NCBI GenBank assembly: GCA_032821775.1
Contig: JAVLRN010000001.1
Location: 3,906,001-3,970,000 of the forward strand
Direction: 5' to 3'
From: Sanguinoderma infundibulare
Lineage: Eukaryota; Basidiomycota; Agaricomycetes; Polyporales; Polyporaceae
DNA: 64,000 nucleotides
Under the pieces are notes generated by a model. It was not told the DNA's origin, did no database searches, and saw nothing but the letters and a program-made list of their open reading frames with translations. Positions 22,730 through 35,059 of this stretch are shown in pieces (position 1 is the stretch's first letter; each line of letters opens with the position of its first letter). The position numbers and the translations under genes are program-made.

Positions 22730-25700
22730 TTTTGCTCATGCTGGCAAATCTAGACGTCGTTGACTGCCGTCTGGACCGAACGGCCCCGTTTTATACTCTG
22801 CAAAGAATGCTCGCGTCAGATGCCATACTTACAGCCAGCGGTTCCGCATGACCTGACAGGAGAACAGTATGCAAGTAGTAAGGTAACATATCCGTTAGCT
22901 TCGGGTGATCCTGAAATTGAAGCGCGGGTTGTAAGTGAGGTATGGCGCGGCCTGGAAGTGCTGTACTTACTGACCCATTGGGGTGTTTGTTCTGTAATGC
23001 AGCACCTTGACATACAACAAGTTGACGTTGCCAAACGGTTCGCAGAGCATTAACCACCATACTGTGAATTCAGCATGGATAGCAATGTTCGCTAAGGGCG
23101 GATGAATCATTCTGCGTGGTTTCACAGTCGAACCTGATACCATCCGACCTAGAACGCTGCCTCGTCCTCTTCTGTGCAACGTGCCGCTTTGTTGTATCGT
23201 TCGCATCACTCTCGACGGAGGGCCATGAGTCAAATTTGTTTTATTGCATTTAAAATCCGAAACCGCGTCAAAAGCCTCTACCTGGTGTCCAAGGTGAGTT
23301 GCGATCCTGGGATGCATGCATACATGAACCCACCTACGCTTGAGGTGGCTCTCGTTGATGTGCCGCGTAGGGGAATGCTTCCCGGCCTGAAAGCTCATTC
23401 TCGGTTGCGGCCGAAAGCTCGTGTGTTTATCAAATCACTTGAGATTAAGGATTCCAGACAACATCCCAACGTTCCCATCACGGACATGGAGGTTCTACCT
23501 CAAACTCTTGGAGACTTTGTTGTGCGCCGAAGGGAATGCCGTTGGTAAGTGGTTCATCGTGGACGCCAGATGGTACCGCTCCGAATGCCGATGGCGGTAG
23601 TCGTCAGAGCTAAAGTTGGTTACCATGAGAAGATCGACGACGAGCGAAGACGCAGTGGCGCGCGTCCCCCTGTTTGCGAGCATACTCGGGATGCGATTAC
23701 CATCTGCTGTATCTAAACGCACGCAAGTTTTGCCCGATGTGTGAAGAGGTTGTCACGGGCTGAGAGGGACGCCGGAGGGTGGTTCTGGATGAACTTCCAT
23801 TATTTCGGCGTTATCGCTGAGCCTGCGTAATGGAAGGGGGCCATATGAAAGGTTAGCACAAGTTTAGACTAAGGTACAGCCGTCAGGAAGTCTACGAATT
23901 CTTACCTGCGAAGAGCCCAACATCGAAGCGGACTATGGCGTCGCAGCGGTTAACCAAACGGGAGCGACACCCTCATCGATGGAGAAATACTCACGAAACG
24001 GCGCTTCCCCCGTGCCAGGCAAGGGCTGCCAGCCGTGGCATCCACGAAGCCTTCTTTGAGTTGGAGCACCGCTGATGCAGCACTCGCTCCAGACTCCGAG
24101 TCGTCGGGTTCAAGTTGGCTTCGAACCTCGTCCAGACCAAGGGGCCCGGACACTAAGTCCTTAGTACTCCGAGTACCGCTGGTCGTTTCCATACACGGCG
24201 ACGGCGTGGACGGACGAATCCCGTCGCCGCAACATAATTAACCATGGACGTCTTCTGGGGCACGGCAGGCCCACGGATAATGGGATTCCACGGATACGAG
24301 CACTCCGACGAGGCACGCCGGCACAAGGCGGTGCCACTTTGCCCCGTCTACGGCATTCGGTAGGGAAAAATTTCCACACCGACGTAACGTGCTGCTCGCC
24401 GCCGAGTCCTCGTACCAACCGCGTCAATTGCCAGCATCGGCGGAGGTAGACGGTAGACACCGCATACCTATCAGAGATACTTACCGGTATAGGTAAACGC
24501 GCTCGACCCGGCCCAAAGGAGCCTCATCCCCGAACGACGAAACCGAAACTCAGCGATAGAACGGTAGAATGTTCGGGGCGCACCGAGATGCTGATGGATG
24601 GCGCGGTGGATGTTCTTGCGGGAAACGTTGCGGGACAATCCACCGAGGTCCCGACGACATTCTCGGCAGTTTCGTCGCAGACCAAGTTTTCCGTCGAAAG
24701 GCATCTGCCGGATACCGCAAAGGGCTCGAGCATGGGTGTTGCCGACGCCCAGGGGCGGGGCGGGGTGGGGAAGTGCCTTTTTGCGGGAATGTTTGCCGGA
24801 GGGGAGACTCTTCTGGCGTGTTGTCGGTTGATGGCGAAGGAGATGGGCGGCGGGGAGAGCGGACCGTTGCCTTTTCGAGCGATCGGCGGGGTGATGTTGG
24901 GTGGCGACTAGGACTGTTAGACCGTGTTCGTCGAGTTGTCGCCTGGAGACTGGCTGCGGCTGCGTGCTCGCCGTACTGAATGTCCAGGAGGTCGTCCCGC
25001 CCGGCCGATCTGGGGTGAACATCCGTATCGACAGCGAGGGATCTTTTGCCTAATGTTCGCGTCATCAGCATGAAATGAGTCGGTGCGCTCATCCAGAAAC
25101 GCACCATCGCGCTCAATTGGCCGAGAGTGAAGAACGCAAGCCACACGAAGACGAAGACATGTGAGCGCGCCACCGTTCAGTATGCACGCCATCCGAGCCA
25201 GCCCCGCTCAAAACTCTCCCGCACATTGCCGACCGTTTCAGATCAGACGAAGGGACAATGGCCCTGAGAGTCAGACAATGAAACTTGGCACTCGGCGAAT
25301 CCCATTAAACGACGGCGAACAGACAAACGGTTGAAATTAACGCAGCGCAACCATACCTGGGGATCGTCGGCCTTCTCTTTCTCATGTCCTACAGCCCCGG
25401 GTACCTTAAGCGTGTTCCTCGCATCGCAGAAGCATCGGTGCTCGGTGCGAGTAACCGTCAGCGCCGTCGCCGACAGCACGGCGGTTATGGCAGCACGCAG
25501 ATTGCGCGAGCTGCACGCAAGGCAGGCCGTCAGCAATTTGTTTTCTACCCGAGAGACAGCTGCCGGCTCACCATGACGTAGAGCCTGACGGCAAACAGTT
25601 GAGGTGCCGCTCTCGACCGCGCAATGTCCGGTTCAGCCCGCAATGAAAGGCTGGTTGGCGAGAGGTGATCTGCAAAACACGATCGTCGTCGCACCCCGGA

Positions 25701-28700
25701 CTGCGCCAATGCCCCATGCCTCGAGGACGACCGGGGAACGCCTTCTGAAGAGTCGCCGCGGAGAGAGAAAATTTCGCAGCAATGTCGGCAAGCTCCCCAT
25801 CAACAAGAAAACCGAAGCCCGGAGGATTCGTGGTGGTGGCCGTCGTCGTGGCAGCCGCGTGCAAAGCACGTCCGGCACGTCCGGCGCGCATCCCCGAATC
25901 CAAATCCGCGAGAGTGGGACACGTCCCTGCAGAACAATGCATTGCGGCTATTGCCACGCTTGTTACGACCTATCCAACGAGTAGTACATCACCAGTCGGC
26001 GCTTCCCACGAGTGAAAGGTCTAGACTAGATGGCTAACGTCAGAAAGCCAGAAACGATCGTCCCGTGCGGCAAAATGCACTCACCAACTCAGCATCCTAG
26101 CGAGTTGCACCCGTACCAGAACCACCACGAAGGAGGGGGGCTTACGGCAATCCCACCCTAACACCGGATAGTCCAGCTGGCTGCAGTGTCAATGCAGCTC
26201 TCCTCGTTCCCCCCTCCCCCCTCACCCCACCTCCAAGTCGCAAGGGGACGTAAAACACGACAAACTGAACGACAGCAGGGGGGAACTCGCGGGAGTCGAG
26301 CACGATCCCCCGACGACAGCCCGGGACGCGACCTTTATATCCAAAAGAAAAGGATCTGCAAATCATCGGAGAGCGGCACGAGGAACCGAGAAGCCGGGCT
26401 TCTTCTGTCGGATTACGGACCCCGGAGCCGAGCATGGACGACGATCTCCAGATAAAATTTGACAGTGTTTCGGGCCCGGGGCCTGCAGCCGTGCGTGTGT
26501 GTACGGCCACCATACGCGGGCTGCGCGTTGGAAAGAACAGTCCGAGGAAAAGCGTCGAGTACAAGCGATGTGCGTTCGAAGCAGTGCGGTGGGCTCTGAC
26601 GTCGCTGATATCCGGCCACAAACAGCACGTGCACCAGCGCCATCGCAGTTCACAACGTTCTCTTCACGGCAGAGAGCCCTTTGGCCCACGATGGTACAGG
26701 GGGTCCAGTGCCGACGAGCAGGAACGCCACGTCGACGTCAACGAAGAGCGTCGTCACCTGAGCAGCAGCGAAGAGCGAAGAGCGATAAGCTTAACGAGAA
26801 CGAGCGACGTCACCGCCTTCTTCGCGCATTAATCCCCGCGGCGAATGGAGCAGAGCAGGCGAAGTTCGAACAGGCTTCGAGTTCGACGCCCCCGCAGCAT
26901 CCCAACCGCATCTGCCAGGAGACGGCCGTCCAACGCACCCTCTCGATTCGACTTCCTGGAAGCCCAGCACAGTCATCCTGACCTTATCGCAGCCCGCTCG
27001 CCACCTCGTACGTCCCTCTTGCTCCACCACAGGGAAGGACGCATTCGCCGCGGCCCAACTGGCAACGTCGAAGGTTTGGGTTGAGAGCGGAGAAACGTCG
27101 CCGAAGGCAAAAAGGGTCCACAAGAAGGCCTCGTCGGCCGAGGACTGTGGCCACGGCACGCCCGAATTGGGCGCAACCACACTCAGGTCAGGCTGGGGCT
27201 GTGGAGAGCATAAGCATACACCGGCCAAGCATCTGCACCGCTGATACTTGCTTACTGGGACGCGAACGGTCGAGTCAGGCACATCTTCGGCCTGGTCAGA
27301 GGTATGAAGCATCGTATGACGCGCTCCCGGCGTAAGACATAAGCGTATCGCCCAAAGGCGATCCTAGACCGTGGCCTGACCGTGGTGGTCGTGGGTGGAT
27401 TTGACGGGCCCGTAAGAGTCCGAGCACGCAAGGGACGATGACACCGAGCGCGAGTGGGAAAAAAGGAAAGCAGAAGGGAAGCCGGGGCGTCCGTGGGAGC
27501 GCGAGGGACAGACAGCGCGGCCGTCGCCATCGCACAGCGAACTTGCGATGTGTCGACGATGTCGATGTCGATGTGGAAGCCGAAGGTGCGGCCGGACGCG
27601 GTCACGGTTAACTGATGAGTGCTTGATGTTTGACGGGCGGTCGGGGCGCGCCGCCCGCGTCGGAGCGCACGACGTCGTGATGCAACGAGCGAGAGAAGGG
27701 AGGGAGGGAGGGGGTGTGTCAAAACGCAGCACGTCCATTCTTGCGGCGTCCGCTCTGCGATGGGAGATTGGTATAGGTTCTCGCTCGTGGTGTGCACATG
27801 CATACCCCCTCCTGAGAAGGAATACCAGAAACGTGCGCGTTGAGATCAGATTCAATTTCCGTGTGGCAAAGCCATGGAAACTGCGGTCACCGCCCCAAGC
27901 GACTCAGTCTCGTCCCTAGCGGACGGTGCACATGCAAAGTTAGACGAAAAGAGGGGTGGGGGGGGGCTGTACTTGCACCTTACACGAGCCACCAGCAAAC
28001 GGGCGCAAGTCCGAACCCCCAACAGAGCCCCGAGACCGTTGCCGCGCCGTCGCCCAGGTTCAGGGTCTCGACGAAATGCCCATGCCCCCTCCCTTCGCGC
28101 CCCCGGACTGAGCGAGAGTTTGATAGAACGGCAGGAAGTGGGGGAACGCGCGACCCCCAATTGCGTGCGACCATCCCTGCGGCGATAACGCCCAATCAAT
28201 GTATCAATGTGAGAGCAACGAGTGCGATGCCGCGCGCACCATTCAAGCCATTCAAGCGGCAACCCCGCGACCTGAACCGAGTACAACGCACGCTCAATCG
28301 CGCGATGATGAGATAGCCTGATCGCTATTCGCGTCCGCAGGCGCGATCGCGCGATAGGCGTATGTACTATGCAAGCCCGGTGCCGTTTCGCCAGAGGTGT
28401 GGCCAGCGGCCACGATGCATGCGGGGATAACGAGCCACGAACGGAAGGGAAACGCGACGCCGTACATACAACCGTCGTCCGCTGCGGGCGCTCCGCAGCA
28501 CACCCTCTTCCCTCTTCCGCGTCCGTATCCGTGTCCGCGCGCGTCTCTTCGGAATCGGAGTAAGTCCCTCAAGTTGGGGGTTCGGAGTGCTTGGGGCGAC
28601 AGGTGGGCTGTACATTCTAGAAGTTGTCAGCCATGATAGAAAGACGACGAACGTGAACAAGTACTAACTATACTTGTCAGCGCAGGCGACGCGCGATAGG

Positions 28701-31700
28701 TCGACGGTGGGAACGCACCTGCTCGTCCAGCGAACGACCGATGGATCGACTGTCAGCACGAACGCGTGGTGGTTGTTCCGGCGCGGAACGCGTTCGTCCG
28801 TCTCCGTCTTCCGCTCCCGTTCATATTCTACACCCTCCGACACATATTCCCGGAGACGGGGCGTTTAAAGGGTCCTTTTGCGCTGCTGCAAAACGAACGC
28901 GGACGGCGAGGCGCGCACCGGGCTCAAAACACTGATCCGTCCCGCTAGAAGCTTGCGACGTGACTCTAGAGGTGAAGACCTCAGCAACCAACGGGTTGGG
29001 GGACCCTGCGCCCCAAAGCTGACATACACCAACCTTCCTGGAAGCATACACACCACTAATACGTTATAACGCGCTCCCGCCGACGAGCTGGGTCACCTCG
29101 AGGCGCGTCGGAGCGCCCGCACGCAACGACGGATCGGTCAGCGGACTGGCCACACGGCGTGGTTGCGGGGGACGTGACCCAATGCTCATTGATCCCGCGC
29201 CGGACGGGGAATTGTCGCGCTCGGGTGGGCGGTGCCTCCTTCGCTCCGTGGGTTCTCCAGCGTGGCTGGGAAGGTCGAGTGTGAAAAGCGCGAGTGGGGT
29301 CTGTGTCAAGGGAGGTTGAACGTGCTGGCCACGCGCGGGCGGGCGCGGAGGGTTTGGTCGACGCGCCATCGTTCTCGGAGTGTGTTACCCTAAACCGGCG
29401 GCACAGGATGTGTGTCAGTGATGATGAACATCTCGGAAGAGACGCGAGAAGCGGGAGCCGAGATGGGGCTATATGAAAGTCTGGGTGCCTGAGCCATACA
29501 TCAACTTCTGACGGTCGGTATGCATGGACGATATGTAAAGTGAACGCGCGAAAGATGGGACCCCACCCGGTTAGAACATGTACATGTACAGACCCTGCGT
29601 CCCAGGGTTCTGGCCCTGGATTCTCGGATCGTGTGATAACGCGGTAAACGTCTCACCATTTCGAACTCGTCAGACCAACCCCAAGCATGTGTGCGCAGCT
29701 GTTGAGGAGCAGTTCTCGAAGCGTTGGGGGCAGACGTTACGTGAGGTCGCGACACTGGAAGTCCCCTCGCTTGTATCGTTCGCTTGTCCGCTGCATCGGG
29801 GCTCTTGGCGGTCGCATTGGGCCACATTGCTGGTGGGCAAAACGGCAATGTCGTGGCGCGCAGGACACGCCGGCCACTAGAACGCGAGAACAAAAGTCAG
29901 ACCTAGGTCAGGGGGCAGATCTATAAGAAGCTGAGCGAACTAGACATAATCAATGCCACACTGCGCGCGCGTGTGTTGTACTGCTCTAGAGCCTTCGTGA
30001 ACGACCTCCATACCGTCATAGAGGGTCACAAGCGTTCGGAACCCATCACGGACGCAACGGGCTCCATTCTTCTCTTCTCCACACAACCGATTAGATTGTG
30101 TTTGTGGGAGGAAACGCTAGGCGGCAAGCCGCTGGATAGCATTCAGCCAAAGAGACGTGCCCAATTAAAGGGTGGCGCCCATCGTTTCACTCAAACTCCC
30201 TTGGTCTGAATCGACGCCTGCCCGTGTCCGTATTCCCGACGACGGACAGGGATCGTGGAATCGCATCTTCTTGAATGCACTAACTGCAAGGTGGAGTCGA
30301 CGCGCGGACTGAATCTGATGGGCAGGCGACGCGCCCCACCCCTTCCCAGCACAAGAGCAGAGAACGAAGGCCGTCCGCCCAACTGAATGACTGGACGGCA
30401 TCAGCTGCACCATATCCCCAACAAATCCGTACGTAAAAACCCCTCAAGCCGATCGAGCTGGGAGTCTGAGCCCCCCGCCGTGCACGGTCATGCCACAAGA
30501 CAGGAAGGGGAGTCGTAGAGAGCGTGACCACGGTAGGTGAAGGTCAAAGCTGAGAATGGGGGCACACGCACCTGCACCTGTGGCAGAGGACTTCCCTTGG
30601 CTGCGCGTGCGCTGCCGTTCTCAACAGGCCCCCTTCCCGTTCCCACCCAACTCCGGAGGGCCATCCAGCTACGAAGCGTGCCGCGTACAAACCCCGGTTG
30701 TCTTTGTCCCAGTTATGAGGCTGCTGAGGCGCGTTGGACGCGTTGTTTCCGTGTGTTGTGTTTGATTGTGAGCCCTGGCGAGACTCGGGCGAGTATTCCA
30801 AGTCAGACGTTCCGTGCGTGGCGGTGATGGTGCGCAGCTGCAGGCCCCGCTTCGCTGTATTACTGCAAGGCGTCCGCGAAGGTCTGTGAAGAAGTGCTGC
30901 GATTAGCCGCGATAATCAACGCGGCAGGCTTCAGAATGGCGAGGGGGAGGAGAAGTTAAGGTCAGCGTGGATGGAAGTGAGAGGAGCCGAATACGGACGT
31001 ACGTCCGCGGGGTGTCAAGGTCGTGTGGATACGTCAAAGAGGGCTCGTTCTGGGACTGATGCGAGCACAGGGTGGGCTAGCGTGGCGGGATGATCTCGAA
31101 TGCGGGGGCGACGGGCAGCGTGTTGAAGGGTTGTCACTCGGAGGGTCTAGCCCAGGAAAGGATATGGGAGTGCTGGGCCAAGTTGAAAGAAAGTCGGGAA
31201 GGAAGGGCGAGGAAAGGGTGCCATCCTGAGCCGCAATATGCGGAAGGCAGAGAGGGCTTCGAGTGCGATTGGAGAGACGACGATAGGAGGGAGATGGAGA
31301 CGGTAATGAATGTACATTCAACGTAAATAAGGTGGCCTGAGCACGATAACGGGAATCAAGCTCTTTCGGAGACAGGGAGCAGAGATGAGATAACGGGTAT
31401 AGATAGAAGAAGAACGAGCAGTGCAGTGCGCTCGAAGCCGTCGAGTACGGCAAGCACAGCGAGCGAGGTCGCGGACGCGTCGAGCAAGGTGATGAGTGCG
31501 GTATCGAGATGCTCCCACGCTGCGCATACGTAAGCCCCACCGTGAGCGTTCAAAATGGAAAAACCTGCCTGCCTCCGCCTGCCGAAAAAAGATATTCAGG
31601 CGCCCAATATATAATCTCGATCGACATTCAGTCAATCTAGAGTTGGCGCCCATGTTCGATCGGACGCGCACTAATGCAGATCGCGAGGCCCGATTCGTTC

Positions 31701-32519
31701 ATGTGTCAAATTGATGACCTGCTTTGTCGTGCCACTGCGAGTGGGGAGGCTGCAAATGCCGCCGGATATTATGGACGGATCGTTCGGAGTGAGAGTGAGC
31801 GGAGAGGACAAGGCGGGTGCATGCGTATAGTCGATGTCGCGGGAGGAGGAAGTGCGAACGACTGCGGGGACATGGAGCGATGGAGCGGGAGGGATGGGAT
31901 TCGGAGGCTCGAAAAGGCAGCGCGAGGGCGGTGGACCGGGACGAAAAGGCGAGGGCGAGAAGACGGAAGACGCAGATGGGGGATCCAGGGACTGTCGCCC
32001 GGTTGTTGGCAGAGACGCGCGGGGGCAGAGTCTCGACGAACGATGGGCGGCAGGAGACGGCAGAAAATGAAATGGCCGTCTGCGTCGGGCGTGGGGGTGG
32101 GAAGAGAAGACTGGGAGGGAAAATTGGGGACAAGGGAGAATTGGACTGGGAGAGGATGGTGGGATTCCCGACAATCTGGACGTTGTGAAACCACGATAGG
32201 AGGTCGGACCTGGACCAAGTGGAGTGGGACCAGCCAAGACGAAAAGCATCTCCTCCGCCGCTTGTCGTCGTGGGCGGTGGCCAACAAGCCGCGATGGACG
32301 ATAGCGAGCAGGCGAATGTCGCGGCGTTGGGGTCGATGGTGTCGGGCGGATGGAGAGGGTGGGGCGGGGGATGGAGTGACATCATGGCCATATCTGGCGC
32401 AGAGATAAGTCGAGAGGAGAAAAGGTGGCCCGGTGCGGTGGCCTGTTCTCTGCGCCCTTCTGTCCTCCTCCCGCGCGTGGCCTGGCCATCGTCCCTTGGC
32501 GGGGCTTCTCCCTGCGGCT
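22730..32519. other. Gene-poor region of nearly 10 kb
   Basis: Many GC-rich open frames cross each other here on both strands, but none has a recognisable domain, a consistent exon structure or a repeated neighbour. A hydrophobic stretch on the minus strand at 22967-23090 (HAEFTVWWLMLCEPFGNVNLL) and open frames at 24471-25192 (-) and 26791-27312 (-) were the best candidates and remain unconvincing. Pyrimidine- and purine-rich low-complexity sequence dominates 31000-32200. No transposase, reverse transcriptase or terminal repeat was recognised. Confidence 0.45.
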
Positions 32520-32521
32520 CT

Positions 32522-32528
32522 GATATAA
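32522..32528 (+). promoter_or_regulatory. TATA-like element before the CBM21 gene
   Basis: GATATAA lies about 45 bases before the ATG at 32570, with a CT-rich stretch between. Confidence 0.35.
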
Positions 32529-32569
32529 CCCAGCCCTGGTCGCCGTGCCCTCCTTCCCCAGATAGCGCT

Positions 32570-35059
32570 ATGCCCTACGCCGGTCCCGCCGACGCTGCCT
32601 CCACCGCGACTGCGACGCGCCCCGCCCCCCACCGTCGCACCCGCTCCTCCTCCAACTTCTCGGACGAGCGTGGCCCCGGTGCCTTTGCTGGCCTCGGTCA
32701 ACTCCCTCGTCTCAACAAGAAGGCTGTCTTCCACATTAACGACAATGACGACGACAACGCTAACGACGATGACCGGCCCTCCTATGCTTCCTACTCCAGC
32801 CCGTATTCCCCTCTCAACTCCCTCCGCTTGTCCATCAACAACGGCAAGTTTTCCCCCACCGCCGACCCTCCCCCCCGCATCGAGATCCCCTCCGCAATAC
32901 CCTTCCCCACCTCTTCCCCTGCGTCCTCGCCACCACGCGGGTCCCCATTTTCCTCCCTCCCGTCGTCCAGGACGTCCTCTAACTCCTCATATCTCCCCCG
33001 CACCCCCTCCACTCCCATCATCCTCTCCAACGGCAAACCGCTAAAGTCTTCCCTCAAATCCTCAAACTCGTCCCCCAACTTCTCCGACCTCACCTTCAAA
33101 CACGTCCGTGCCCAGTCCGCCCCTTCTACACCAGGCGGCAGCAAGAACGTCCACTTCGCAGAGAAGGACTCCGGTCTCGAAACCATTCGCGTCTTCAATC
33201 GCACAGGCAAACCCGCTTCCCTCTCCAAGCCTCCAGGCGAGGAGACCGAGACTGAGACAGAGGCCGAGAGCAGCTCCTACCCTTTCCCTGTCATCTCCAC
33301 CGCCCCCATTGCTTCCACCGGCTCCGCCACCCTCCTCCACGAAATCGATTCTGCCGTCGGCCGCACGAGCCCCATCCCAAAACCCAATCCGTCCCCCTAC
33401 GCCAATGTTTTCCTCGAGACCCTCGCTCTCCCTAGGACTCGCCCTCCCACCCTCCGGGGCACAGTTTTGGTCCGCAACGTCGCCTTCGAAAAGGTCGTAG
33501 CGGTCCGATTCACCCTCGACGATTGGCAAACGACGAGCGAAGTCATGTGTAAGCACGTAGTCAGCTTACCAGGTCTCCCCCCGCCATTCCCCCGTCCCCG
33601 GACAATGGGGGATCTTGCCGGAAACATCGCGACCGGTCAGCCGGTTGAGGACGAGCAGAAGGAGGGCTCGGGACCCGCATGGGATCGCTTTAGGTATGTA
33701 CAGATCGTCGGTCTCCATCTAAAGACATACGGCTGATCTTCCCGACACAGCTTTACCATCCGCCTGGAGGACTACGAGGCCAAGCTTTCCGACCGCACCC
33801 TCTTTCTTGTAGTTCGGTTCAATCCCGGCCCAGCTGGCGAGTGGTGGGACAACAACGACGGTGCGAACTACCGGGTTGGCTTCCGTCGCGCACCTGCTTC
33901 CCCCTTACCTTCGCCCGCTATCGGTGTTGCCCACTCCCAACAACGGACCTTTAGTGCCCCTAGCACGCTCAAGACCACGCCGATCACGGGTTCCATCTCC
34001 CCATATGCTCCGCCCACCAGGCAGCTTGCGCCTGCTCCGCCACAGCTCACGCGGAGCCTCTCGTCTCCATTCCCGACCCTCGGCCGTGACCAGAGTGAGT
34101 GGGAGAAGATGAGCGAGAAGGGCCTCGGCTCTCCTACCGCGGCATACCTCTCCAAGAAGCTCAGTCTCAGCAACTATGTTGCGCCTTCCGCTTCTTCCAT
34201 GGTCACACCACCTACCACTCCTCCAGGCACCGTCCGCTTGCGCAGCGCGAGTCTGCCCACCGACGCCAGTCTGGGTGCGGACGAACCGAAGGAACAGCCT
34301 AAACAGCCTGCGCAGGATGAGAAGAGCTCGAGTCCATCGACACCACCGCCATTAACGCACCATTCGACACCAACAACTTCGACGAGCCCTGCGATCTCAG
34401 TCAAGCCTGAAGGTACGACTTCCCCCCGTCGCTCTCCCTCGCCTTCTGCCAGCTCTCCTCCTCTCCTCTCCCCCCTCACATCCATACCCGGCCCGTCAGC
34501 GAAGTCACTGGCAGCCCAAGCTCAGTCTTTCAGCCCCACACCGTACGGGTTTGGTTTTGACGGAGGAAGTAGTATGGGTTACTCGCGGCACCAACTGCTG
34601 AGCCCCCCACAGTCGAGAGAAAGCAGTCCCACGTCGAGCGGGACAGCAAGCCCGAGGCGTGACGGGAGCCCTGAGCGGTCCGTGCAATCCCTCGACGGCG
34701 CTTCCTCTGGGACGACGAACGAGGACGCAGTTGCGGAGAAGAACGCCGCCGTGGCGTCGCTGACGGACGCGGTGCGTGAACTTGGCTTGAACGCTTCCTC
34801 CGTGGCCGCTGCGAATGCGAACGCGCGTGTGGACACGAGCGACCCGACGTACGCGGCGCTGCTCAGGCAGTGGTGCTTCGCGCAGAGCTCGCCCCCCGCG
34901 CCTTCTGTTCCCGCTTCGTCCCCCGCTGTGCAGTCGAGCCCGACGCCGAGGTCACCTCCTCCTGGAGCGTCGAAAGTTGGATTTGGCGTTGGTGCCGGAT
35001 ATGGGTTCCCTGGGTTTAGCTTTGGGCTGCCGGACGCTGGGATGGTCGGTGGTGAGTAG
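32570..35059 (+). CDS. CBM21-domain protein, probable protein phosphatase 1 regulatory subunit
   Basis: The ATG at 32570 opens a protein of about 810 residues in two exons (32570-33693 and 33751-35059). A PP1-docking motif of the RVxF type, KNVHFAEKD, lies at about residue 192. The CBM21 domain spans roughly residues 279-419. It includes ANVFLETLAL, LRGTVLVRNVAFEKVVAVRFTLDDWQT, FTIRLEDYE, and WWDNNDGANYRVGFRR, where the N-N-x-x-N-Y core of glycogen-binding CBM21 is plain. The rest is long Ser/Pro/Thr-rich sequence. This layout matches fungal Gac1/Gip2-type subunits that bring PP1 to glycogen synthase. The reading frame ends at TAG 35057-35059. A strong donor (GTGAGT at 35051) and an acceptor preceded by GCTGAC and a T-rich tract at 35305 suggest that the last codons may be replaced by a short terminal exon ending at 35318. 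Confidence 0.87.

Noticed and set aside
22967..23398. Minus-strand frame with a hydrophobic stretch
   Set aside because: No consistent exon neighbours and no recognisable family; a transmembrane gene could not be assembled.
24471..25192. Overlapping open frames on both strands
   Set aside because: All are GC-driven, mutually overlapping and without domain, intron or composition signs of coding.
29410..29445. Minus-strand similarity to the F-box start (GAGATGTTCATCATC)
   Set aside because: Only about 15 matching bases and no matching amino-acid sequence on either side.
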